Assembly: GCA_963790335.1 (NCBI GenBank)
Contig: CAWBOB010000007.1
Coordinates: forward strand, 124,001-188,000
Reading direction: 5' to 3'
Source: JAOUEA01 sp963790335
GTDB taxonomy: Bacteria > Actinomycetota > UBA4738 > HRBIN12
Length of the DNA: 64,000 nucleotides
Below the pieces are notes generated by a model. It was not told where the DNA came from and did no database searches. It saw only the letters and a program-made list of their open reading frames with translations. Position 1 is the stretch's first letter; each line of letters starts with the position of its first letter. A program made the translations under genes and the position numbers. This document shows, in pieces, positions 55,384 to 62,910 of this stretch.

Positions 55384-56553
55384 TCAGCTCTTGGCGGGGA
55401 TCTCCTTCTTCGGGTCGAGGAAGGGCAGCGGCGTGACCGTCGCGGTCATCGGGCCGTCGGGCGACGAGATCTCGATGCGCGTGCCTTCGGAAGCGCTGGC
55501 GATCGGCACCCAGGCGAACCCCATATTGCGCTCGAGCCGCGGCGAGTACGAGGCGCTGACAAGCCGGCCGACCTTCTCGTTCCCGTCCACCACCGGCCAG
55601 AAGTCCTCGAGCCACATGCCGAGCGGGTCGCCGTCGATCGTGGCGCCCACGAGCTTCTGCTGCACGCCCTCGTCGCGGATGAGCTTCAGCGCAGCACGCG
55701 AGACGAACTCGTTGTCGTTGTCGAGCTCGACGAGCCGCTCGAGCCCGCTGATCTCGAACGGGTTGTTCGTGATGTCCATGTCGTTGCCGTAATTGAAGAT
55801 GCCGGCTTCCATGCGGCGCTGGTCGCTCGGCGCGATCGCGCGCAGCTCGAACTCCTCGCCGGCGGCCATGATCGCGTCCCACAGGTCGAGGGCGCGCGAG
55901 GAATCGCGCAGGTACACCTCGTAGCCGAGCTCCGCGCTCCAGCCCGTGCGCGAGACGACCACGGGGATGCCGCCGAGCTCGGTCTGCTTGTTCCAGTAGT
56001 ACCGCTGGTCGGCCACGTCGTCGCCGAAGAGCTTCCGGATCAGCGGCTTCGACAACGGGCCCTGGATCTGCAACGGCGACACGTCGGGCTCGCGGATCTC
56101 GACGTCCATGTTCGCGAAGGCCTGCACGCCGAGCGCGTACAGCAGCGCGTCGCTGTCGGCGAGCGACAGCCAGAAGTGATCCTCGGCGAGCTTCAGCAGG
56201 ATGGGGTCGTTCACGATGCCGCCGTCGGGCGCGCAGAGCAGCACGTACTTGCACTGCTCCGGCTGCGTCTGCGAGAGATCGCGTGGCGTGAGCAGCTGGG
56301 TGAACCGCGCGGCGTCGGGACCGGTGATCTCGACCTGGCGCTCGACCGCGACGTCCCAGAGCGTCACCTTCTCGACGAGGTGCCAGTACTCCTTGACGTC
56401 GTCGTCGTACAGCGTCGGGATCAGCATGTGGTTGTACAGATCCCAGCTCGTGCAGCCGGCTTCCACGGTGCGCTGGAAGTACGGCGACTTCTTGTACCAG
56501 CTCGCGAAGTAGAACGGGAACGACGAGTTCTGCTCGGCCATCGGGTGGGTCAT
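55384..56553 (-). CDS. DmdA/GcvT-like aminomethyltransferase-family protein
   Basis: 389 aa. YNHMLIPTLYDDDVKEYWHL, WDVAVERQVEITGPDAARFT, APDGGIVNDPILLKLAEDHF and LFGDDVADQRYYW match the family that includes DMSP demethylase DmdA and the glycine-cleavage T-protein; these use tetrahydrofolate as methyl acceptor. True DmdA cannot be told from other demethylases here. ATG 56553 overlaps the stop of the flavoprotein gene (ATGA); ATG 56541 is an alternative. Confidence 0.82.
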   Translation of the reverse strand: MTHPMAEQNSSFPFYFASWYKKSPYFQRTVEAGCTSWDLYNHMLIPTLYDDDVKEYWHLVEKVTLWDVAVERQVEITGPDAARFTQLLTPRDLSQTQPEQCKYVLLCAPDGGIVNDPILLKLAEDHFWLSLADSDALLYALGVQAFANMDVEIREPDVSPLQIQGPLSKPLIRKLFGDDVADQRYYWNKQTELGGIPVVVSRTGWSAELGYEVYLRDSSRALDLWDAIMAAGEEFELRAIAPSDQRRMEAGIFNYGNDMDITNNPFEISGLERLVELDNDNEFVSRAALKLIRDEGVQQKLVGATIDGDPLGMWLEDFWPVVDGNEKVGRLVSASYSPRLERNMGFAWVPIASASEGTRIEISSPDGPMTATVTPLPFLDPKKEIPAKS

Positions 56554-58172
56554 CCTTTCCGTCGGGATGCGGCGCGGCGCCGGTCCCGCTTGATCTCGCG
56601 GACCATGTTGTAGGCGGGGATGCCGCAGACGCCGCCGCCCGCATGCGTGGCGCTGGAGCACTGGTACAGCCCCCGGATCGGCGTGCGGTAATCGGCGTAG
56701 CCCGGCGCCGGCCGCATGTGGAACAGCTGCTCGGCGCTCAGCTCCCCGTGGAAGATGTTGCCGCCGATCAGTCCCCACTCCTGCTGCATCTCGTGGGGGC
56801 CGATCACCTGGCGGTGCAGCACCGAATCGGCGAACCCCGGCGCGAGCTCGTCGTAGCCGGCGATCACGCGGTCGGCGTAGGCCTCGAGCTCGGCCTGGTG
56901 CGGTTCCTCGCTCCACTCGTGCGGCACCCACTGCGTGAACAGCGAGACGACGTGCTTGCCCTCGGGGGCGAGGGTGCGGTCGTAGACGGTCGGCATCACC
57001 CCGTCGCTGAACGGCGCGGTCGCCGGCTCCCCCGCGCGCGCCTGCTCGAACGCCTTCTCGAGGTAGGAGACCGAATGCGCGAGCTCGAAGCCGCCGGTGA
57101 GGTCCGTGAGCTCGGGCATCGCCGTGAACACCGGGGCACGATCGAGCGCGGCGTTGATCTTCACCACGCCGCTACGCGTCTTCCAATGTTCGATGTCGTC
57201 GACGAAGTCGGGGGGAAGGTCGACCCGGTCGATCTGGTCGAGGAACGTGATCTTCGGGTGGATCGCCGTGACGACGAGCGGCGCGCGCAGCTCCTCGCCG
57301 GACTCGAGCACCACGCCCGTCGCCGCGCCGCCGTCGACGAGGATCTTCGCGACCTTGGCGCCCGTGCGGATCTCGGCGCCGTGCGACCGCGCGCTCGAGG
57401 CGATCGCGTCGCTCACCGCGCCCATGCCGCCCTCGGGCACCGCCCACGAGCCGAGATGGCCATCGCCCACGTCGCCGATCGAGTGGTGGGCCATCACGTA
57501 GCCGGTGCCGGGCTCGTACGGCCCTGCCCACGTGCCGATCAGGCCGTTGAGCGCCATCACCGTCTTGACCTGATCGGACTCGAAGAACCGGTCGAGCAGG
57601 TCGACGACCGACATCGTCATCAGCTGGGTCACGTCGGCGAGCCCGCGCACATCGAGCCCACGGAACCGCCATGCGAGCCGGAGCTGCTCCGTGAGATCGG
57701 AGGGTTTCAGGGAGCCGAGCCTCGGGGGCGTGGTCATCATCAGCGGCCCGAGCACCTCGGCGAGCCCGCCGATCCAGGCGTCCCATCGTTCGATCGCGTC
57801 GGCGTCGCGCTTGCTGAACTGCGCGAACGACTCGTAGTTCTTCCTCGCGTCGTCGTCGGCCTGCACGATGCAGCGCCCGTCGGGGAACGGCAGGAAGTAC
57901 GGCCCGACGGGCGTCGCCTTATAGCCGTGGCGGGCGAGCTCGAGGTCACGCAGGATCGTGTCGGGCATCAAGCTCATCACGTAGCTGAGCGTGGTGACCT
58001 TGAACTCGGGCGCGTCGGGCCAGGGGGCCATCGTGTCGGCGGCGCCACCGACCTTGTGCCGGGCCTCGAGCACGACCGTTCGCGCTCCTGCCTTCGCGAG
58101 GTAGGCCGCAGCGACGAGCCCGTTGTGCCCTCCGCCTACGACGATCGCGTGGTACCCGTTCGCCGACGTCAT
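56550..58172 (-). CDS. Phytoene-desaturase-like FAD-dependent oxidoreductase (COG1233 type)
   Basis: 540 aa. N-terminal dinucleotide motif AIVVGGGHNGLVAAAYLAKA, GGMGAVSDAIASSARSHGAE, and the C-terminal FAD loop LYQCSSATHAGGGVCGIPAY. These flavoproteins are isoprenoid or amine oxidases of various kinds. ATG 58172 with GGAAGGA. Coupled to the DmdA-like gene by a 4-bp overlap; the pair plausibly oxidises and demethylates one substrate (inference). An MFS reading frame runs into this gene with no stop, probably by accident. Confidence 0.86.
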   Translation of the reverse strand: MTSANGYHAIVVGGGHNGLVAAAYLAKAGARTVVLEARHKVGGAADTMAPWPDAPEFKVTTLSYVMSLMPDTILRDLELARHGYKATPVGPYFLPFPDGRCIVQADDDARKNYESFAQFSKRDADAIERWDAWIGGLAEVLGPLMMTTPPRLGSLKPSDLTEQLRLAWRFRGLDVRGLADVTQLMTMSVVDLLDRFFESDQVKTVMALNGLIGTWAGPYEPGTGYVMAHHSIGDVGDGHLGSWAVPEGGMGAVSDAIASSARSHGAEIRTGAKVAKILVDGGAATGVVLESGEELRAPLVVTAIHPKITFLDQIDRVDLPPDFVDDIEHWKTRSGVVKINAALDRAPVFTAMPELTDLTGGFELAHSVSYLEKAFEQARAGEPATAPFSDGVMPTVYDRTLAPEGKHVVSLFTQWVPHEWSEEPHQAELEAYADRVIAGYDELAPGFADSVLHRQVIGPHEMQQEWGLIGGNIFHGELSAEQLFHMRPAPGYADYRTPIRGLYQCSSATHAGGGVCGIPAYNMVREIKRDRRRAASRRKG

Positions 58173-58223
58173 CGCGTTCCTTCCAGCGGCCATCGGGGGC
58201 CGCCAACGACCGGACGTTACTCC

Positions 58224-58237
58224 TGAACGGTCGTTCA
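58224..58237. promoter_or_regulatory. TetR-type palindrome TGAACG-NN-CGTTCA
   Basis: TGAACGGTCGTTCA is an inverted repeat with 6-bp arms, about 52 bp upstream of the flavoprotein ATG. It resembles operators of TetR-family repressors of lipid or small-molecule catabolism. No TetR gene is in the window. Confidence 0.42.
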
Positions 58238-58282
58238 ATCCAAATCGTGATCCGAGGGGATCCGCGGGGAGAGCGCGAACGA

Positions 58283-58299
58283 GAGCCCGGGATGGGCTC
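58283..58299 (-). terminator. Hairpin between MFS and flavoprotein genes
   Basis: GAGCCC-GGGAT-GGGCTC stem-loop overlapping the TGA at 58298-58300. Supports a transcription end for the MFS gene before the flavoprotein promoter; no clear T-tract. Confidence 0.45.
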
Positions 58300-59564
58300 A
58301 GATCGCTGGGGGTCGGTTCCTGGTGCTCGCGGCCGAGCGGGCGCACGAGCACCAGCGCAGAGGCGAGGCAGCTCAGCCCGCCGACGACGTATGCGCCGCG
58401 AGGACCGAGGGCGTCGACGACCTCCCCGCCGAAGGCGAACGAGAGTGCGAGCGCGATCAGGATCGCGGATTCGCTGGCCCCGATCACCCGGCTGCGAACG
58501 TGGTCGGGCGTCCGCCGCTGCAGGATGCCCTGCTCCGCGACGCCTCCGATGCCTTCCCCCGTGCCCGCGCCGACCATGAGGCCGACCGCGAGCGGCAACC
58601 ACGGCGCGATGCCGATCAGCCCGAGGCAGAGCCCGACGAGCGCCACGCCCCAGATCAGGGCGCGCGCTTCGTGGTGCTCCCGCAGGTAGCGCTGAGCGAG
58701 GAAGGAGCCCAGGGCCGCGCCTCCGCCCCACCCGGCGTTCAGCAGGCCGTACCCGATCGAGCCGGCGCCGAGCTCGTCGGCGAGCGCCACCTCGGCGACC
58801 AGCGTGAACCCGGCGCCCAGCAGCAGCACGACCCAGGCGAGCGTGATGGCGCGCAACACGCGGTCGCGCAGCAGGAAGACCACTCCATCTCGCAGACCGC
58901 CGAACCGATGGTCCTCGCCCCGTTCGCCCGTGAAGGAGCCCTGCGTCGTCGCGATGAGCCAAGCCGACCCGGCGAACGAGACGGCGTTCAACCCGAAGAC
59001 CCAGTAGCCGGCCACGCGGAGCTGCTCGGGCGTCGAGTCGGGGGCGACCACGGCCACCAGCACGCCGCCGAGGATCGGGCCGACGAGGTTCCCGATGTTA
59101 CGCCCGACGGCGACCAGCCCGTTCGCCCATGTCAGATCTTCGGGACGCACCAGGTTCGGCACCGCGGCGGCCGACACCGACCAGATCGGCGACTCGAGCG
59201 TGGCCGTGACGAAGGCCATGATGAGCAGCTGGCCGGGGGTGCGCGCGAAGGCGAGCGCCACGAAGCCGGCGGCAGCGGCGAGGTCGGCGATCACGAGCAC
59301 CCGCCGGCGGTCGAAGCGATCGCCGAGGGCGCTGCCGAGCGGCGCGAACACACCCTGCGCGCCGAACGTGAGGAGCAGCGTCCACGAGACCCACCGAGAC
59401 TCGCCCGTGAGCTGGAACATGATGTAGGCGAGCGCGGCGAAGGCTGCTCCGCTTCCCGTGAGCGAGACCAGGCGAGCCGCGGCCAGCCGTCGCACGGCGG
59501 CACGTTCGCGTGAGGCCATCGGATGCCGAGGCTCCGAGGGTGCGGGGTTCGGTGAGCGATCCAT
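58298..59564 (-). CDS. MFS transporter
   Basis: About 420 aa, 12 helices. LTGSGAAFAALAYIMFQLTG, GDRFDRRRVLVIADLAAAAG and IGGVAEQGILQRRTPDHVRS are typical of the MFS_3 group. The frame continues past 58300 into the flavoprotein; a TGA in the +1 frame at 58298-58300 plus a hairpin suggest the true end there. ATG 59564 with AAGGAG upstream. Substrate unknown. Confidence 0.83.
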
Positions 59565-59767
59565 GAAGCGGGACTCCTTGCGGGGCGGTGCGGGTTACCT
59601 GATCGGGCGGTGGTGCGCTACCGCGTGGTGCGCGGTCCGGCGACTGCCGGCGCACCGGCAGCATCACCGGTCATCAGGAACGTCCGCTTCATGGTGCCGG
59701 GACGCTACCACAGAGCGTCGGCGCGTCTGCCCAGCGTCGATGCCCGCGACGACGCCGCGCCCGGCGA

Positions 59768-61351
59768 TCACACGGGTGGAAGCGTGACCGTTCGCAGCTG
59801 GTGGGCTTCGATCACGCTCGCGACCCGATCCAGCACGTCCAGGGGCACCTCGGTGTCGACCGTGAGGCACATCAACGCGTCTCCGCCCTCGGCCTTGCGG
59901 CCGACATCCATCGTGGCGATGTTGACGCCGTGCTCGCCGAGCATCGTGCCGACGGTGCCGATGATGCCCGGCCGGTCGACGTAGGTGAAGAAGACCATGT
60001 GCCCGGCCGGCGTCACCTCGATCTCGAACCCGTTGACCTGCGTGACTCGATCGTGATCCCTGCCGAGCACCGAGCCCGACACGGTGACCGGATCGGCATC
60101 GGTCTCGGCACGCAGGGTGATCGAGCTCACGTAGTCCTGCGAGACGGTCGAGCGCATCTCGCTCACCGTGAGGCCGCGTTCCCGCGCGAGCATCGGAGCG
60201 TTCACGTACGACACCGGCTCGTGCACGGTGCGCCCCAAGATGCCCTTGAGGATCGCGAGCGTCAGCACACGCGTGTCCGACTCGGCGATGCGCCCGAGGT
60301 ACGACGCCACGATCGAGCGCACGCCTCCCTCTGCGAGCCCCGCCGTGAGCGCGCCGAGCCGCTCGGCGAGCGGCACGAAGGGGCGAACGACCTCGGTCAC
60401 CTCCGCACCGGCCGACACGTTCACCGCGTAGGGCACGAACTCGCCGCTCAACGCCAGGCGCACCATCTCTGCGACCGTCGTGCCCGCCTTGTCCTGCGCT
60501 TCCTTCGTGGAGGCGCCGAGGTGGGGCGTGATCACGACCGAGTCGAGCGAGAACAGCGGCGAGTCGGTCGTCGGCTCCACCGCGAACACGTCGAGCGCCG
60601 CACCGCCGAGATGGCCGCTCTCGATGGCCTTGGCGAGCGCGTCCTCGTCGACGATGCCGCCGCGGGCGGTGTTGACGAGCCGCGCTCCCTGCTTCATGAG
60701 CCGGAGTTCGTGCTCGCCGATCAGGCCTTCGGTCTCCGACGTGCGAGGAAGGTGGATCGAGACGAAGTCGGCCTGCACCAGCAGAGCCTCGAGCGACGGC
60801 ATCGCGTCGACACCCATCTCCTTCGCGCGTTCGCCGCTCACGTACGGGTCGAAGGCGATCACCCGCATGCCGAACCCGGCAGCGCGCGACGCCACCAGCG
60901 CCCCGACACGACCGAGCCCCACGAGCCCGATCGTCTTGCCGGCGAGCTCCACGCCTTCCCACCGTGAGCGCTCCCAGGACCCGGCTTTCAGCGCGGCGTG
61001 CGCCTGCGGGGTGTTGCGAGCCTGCGCGAGCAGCAGCGCCATCGCTTGTTCGGCCGCGCTGATGATGTTGGACTGCGGCGCGTTCACGACCATCACGCCT
61101 CGCCTCGTCGCCGCGTCGACGTCGACGTTGTCGAGACCGATGCCGGCGCGGGCCACGACCTTCAGGTGCTCGGCTGCCGCCAGCACCTGCTCGGAGACCT
61201 GGGTGGCGCTGCGGATGATCAACGCATCGTAGGGCGCGATCTCGGCTGCGAGGTCGCCGGCGGCGAGATCCGGGCGCTCGTCCACCTGGAACTCACCCCG
61301 CAACAGCTCCAGCGCATGCGCGGAGAGCGGCTCGGTGACGAGGATCCTCAC
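59768..61351 (-). CDS. serA: D-3-phosphoglycerate dehydrogenase
   Basis: 527 aa. First step of serine synthesis. Catalytic part: VVARAGIGLDNVDVDAAT, GKTIGLVGLGRVGALVASRA, NTARGGIVDEDALAKAIESG and SVVITPHLGASTKEAQDKA; then an intervening ASB domain and a C-terminal ACT domain (VFFTYVDRPGIIGTVGTMLG) for serine feedback. GTG at 61351 lies 10 bp after the aminotransferase stop, so the two are an operon. Confidence 0.95.
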   Translation of the reverse strand: MRILVTEPLSAHALELLRGEFQVDERPDLAAGDLAAEIAPYDALIIRSATQVSEQVLAAAEHLKVVARAGIGLDNVDVDAATRRGVMVVNAPQSNIISAAEQAMALLLAQARNTPQAHAALKAGSWERSRWEGVELAGKTIGLVGLGRVGALVASRAAGFGMRVIAFDPYVSGERAKEMGVDAMPSLEALLVQADFVSIHLPRTSETEGLIGEHELRLMKQGARLVNTARGGIVDEDALAKAIESGHLGGAALDVFAVEPTTDSPLFSLDSVVITPHLGASTKEAQDKAGTTVAEMVRLALSGEFVPYAVNVSAGAEVTEVVRPFVPLAERLGALTAGLAEGGVRSIVASYLGRIAESDTRVLTLAILKGILGRTVHEPVSYVNAPMLARERGLTVSEMRSTVSQDYVSSITLRAETDADPVTVSGSVLGRDHDRVTQVNGFEIEVTPAGHMVFFTYVDRPGIIGTVGTMLGEHGVNIATMDVGRKAEGGDALMCLTVDTEVPLDVLDRVASVIEAHQLRTVTLPPV

Positions 61352-61361
61352 GGTGCGGTCC

Positions 61362-62522
61362 TCAGGATGAGCGCGATTCCATGAACACGGTCTCGGCCGC
61401 CGCCACCGCGGCACCGCGCTTGACCGGGTGCCCGAGCGACTCGAGCGTCATCTCGAGGGCCGCGAGCCCCCTGATGATGTCGAGCTCGCTGAAGTACCCG
61501 AAATGCCCGATGCGGAAGACCTTCCCCTTCAAGGGACCTTGTCCGGGAGCGAGCACGCACCCGTGCTCGGCGCGGATCGTGTCGCTGATCGTGTCGGCGT
61601 CGGCCGACTCGGGAGCCCGGATCGCGGTGACCGTCCAGTTGTCGTCGAGGCCCTCGCCGAACAGGTCGAGGCCGAGGGCCTTCGCGCCTTCCTTGACGGC
61701 GCGCGAGAGCATCCGGTGGCGGCGCATCGCGGCGTCGACCCCGTCTTGGAAGTAGAGCTCGAGCGCGGCCTGCAACCCCTGCATCACGCTGATCGCCGGG
61801 GTCCACGGGTTCTCCGGATGCGGAAGGTCGGCGAAGCGCTTGTACGTGGCCCAGTCGAAGTAGAAGCGGGGGTTGGTCGCCGACCGTGAGGCCTGCCAAG
61901 CTCGATCGCTGATCGCCACGAACGCGATGCCGGGCGATGCGCTGAGCGCCTTCTGCGATCCGCCCACGGCCACGTCGATGCCCCACGCGTCGAACTCGAA
62001 CGGCACGGCCCCGAGCGACGAGACGACGTCGACGATCACGAGCGCTCCGGCGTCGTTGGCCACCTTCGCGACCTGCTCGATCGGCTGGATCACGCCGGTC
62101 GAGGTCTCCGACTGGGTGAGCAGCACCGCCTTCACCGGATGCTCGGCGAGCGCCGCCGCAACCTCGTCGGGACGGATGCGCTCGCCCCACTCGTAGTCGA
62201 CCGTGTGCACGGTGAGCCCGAAGGTTTCCGCGAGCGCCTTGAACCGCTCCGCGAAGAAGCCAGCGACGGGCACCAGCACCTCGTCACCGGGTGAGAAGCA
62301 GTTCGCGATGGCCGATTCGAGCCCGCCGGTGCCGCTCGAGGTCATGAGCAGCACGTCTGCCGACTCGGTGCGGTAGAGCTCCTTCAGCCGCGACGTGACC
62401 CCGCGCATGATGCTCCCGAAGCCCGGCCCGCGGTGGTAGACGAGCGGGCTCCCCTGGGCGAGCAGCACCTCGGGCGGGATCGGTGTCGGGCCGGGTGCCA
62501 GGATGATCTCGGGCCTGTTCAC
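61362..62522 (-). CDS. Class V aminotransferase (alanine-glyoxylate/serine-pyruvate type; likely serine pathway)
   Basis: 386 aa, PLP fold type I. LAPGPTPIPPEVLLAQGSPL, TSSGTGGLESAIANCFSPGD and the PLP lysine in GGSQKALSASPGIAF. Family members make glycine/serine from glyoxylate or act as phosphoserine aminotransferases. Its position 10 bp in front of serA makes serine biosynthesis the best guess, replacing serC. GTG start at 62522 with GAGGAG upstream. A palindrome lies 64 bp upstream. Confidence 0.85.
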   Translation of the reverse strand: MNRPEIILAPGPTPIPPEVLLAQGSPLVYHRGPGFGSIMRGVTSRLKELYRTESADVLLMTSSGTGGLESAIANCFSPGDEVLVPVAGFFAERFKALAETFGLTVHTVDYEWGERIRPDEVAAALAEHPVKAVLLTQSETSTGVIQPIEQVAKVANDAGALVIVDVVSSLGAVPFEFDAWGIDVAVGGSQKALSASPGIAFVAISDRAWQASRSATNPRFYFDWATYKRFADLPHPENPWTPAISVMQGLQAALELYFQDGVDAAMRRHRMLSRAVKEGAKALGLDLFGEGLDDNWTVTAIRAPESADADTISDTIRAEHGCVLAPGQGPLKGKVFRIGHFGYFSELDIIRGLAALEMTLESLGHPVKRGAAVAAAETVFMESRSS

Positions 62523-62585
62523 GGTGCGGAATCAACTCCTCGGCGGTCCGTCGGGCTCGAAGTCTCAGCCTAGCAGGGAGCTCCT

Positions 62586-62604
62586 CTAGTCTTGCTCAGA
62601 CTAG
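62586..62604. promoter_or_regulatory. Palindrome TAGTCT-N5-AGACTA upstream of the aminotransferase-serA operon
   Basis: CTAGTCTTGCTCAGACTAG, a perfect 7-bp stem with 5-nt spacer. The inner half-sites TAGTCT and AGACTA and spacing equal those at 42986. It lies 64 bp before the aminotransferase GTG and 67 bp after the upstream gene's stop, so an operator or terminator. Confidence 0.5.
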
Positions 62605-62670
62605 GTGCACCGGCGTGACACGCCGCTCGAGGTCGAGTGTCTGACGGACGGTGGGCGCTGGCACCGCCTG

Positions 62671-62907
62671 TCAGAACCGGAGCGCCTTCCAGACGTCGTC
62701 CCCGCGATCGACGAAGGCGTCGGGATCGAGCTCGACGAGGAGAGGGCGTGCGCCGGGTTCGCGCTTGAGCACGCGGTCGAGCATCGAGCTCCTGCCGCCG
62801 GCGCGTGCCAGCGCGTTCGCCGTTCGATCTCGCCGCACCTCACGGATGCGGCGTTGCAGGGCCAGGTCTCAGACCGGGTGACCGATGGCCGGACCGCCGA
62901 TGTGCAT
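62671..62907 (-). pseudogene. Small gene with an in-frame TGA, unknown
   Basis: ATG 62907 with AAGGAAGG 7 bp upstream, directly after the reductase stop. Reads MHIGGPAIGHPV, then TGA at 62871-62869, then DLALQRRIREVRRDRTANAL and on to RPLLVELDPDAFVDRGDDVW in the same frame. Either a nonsense mutation, a sequence error or a separate start (GTG CGG near 62838). No domain recognised. Confidence 0.45.
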
Positions 62908-62910
62908 GGG

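Noticed and set aside
56643..58226. Plus-strand open frame opposite the flavoprotein, and similar ones at 55327 and 59801
   Set aside because: Shadows of the flavoprotein, DmdA-like and serA genes on the minus strand.
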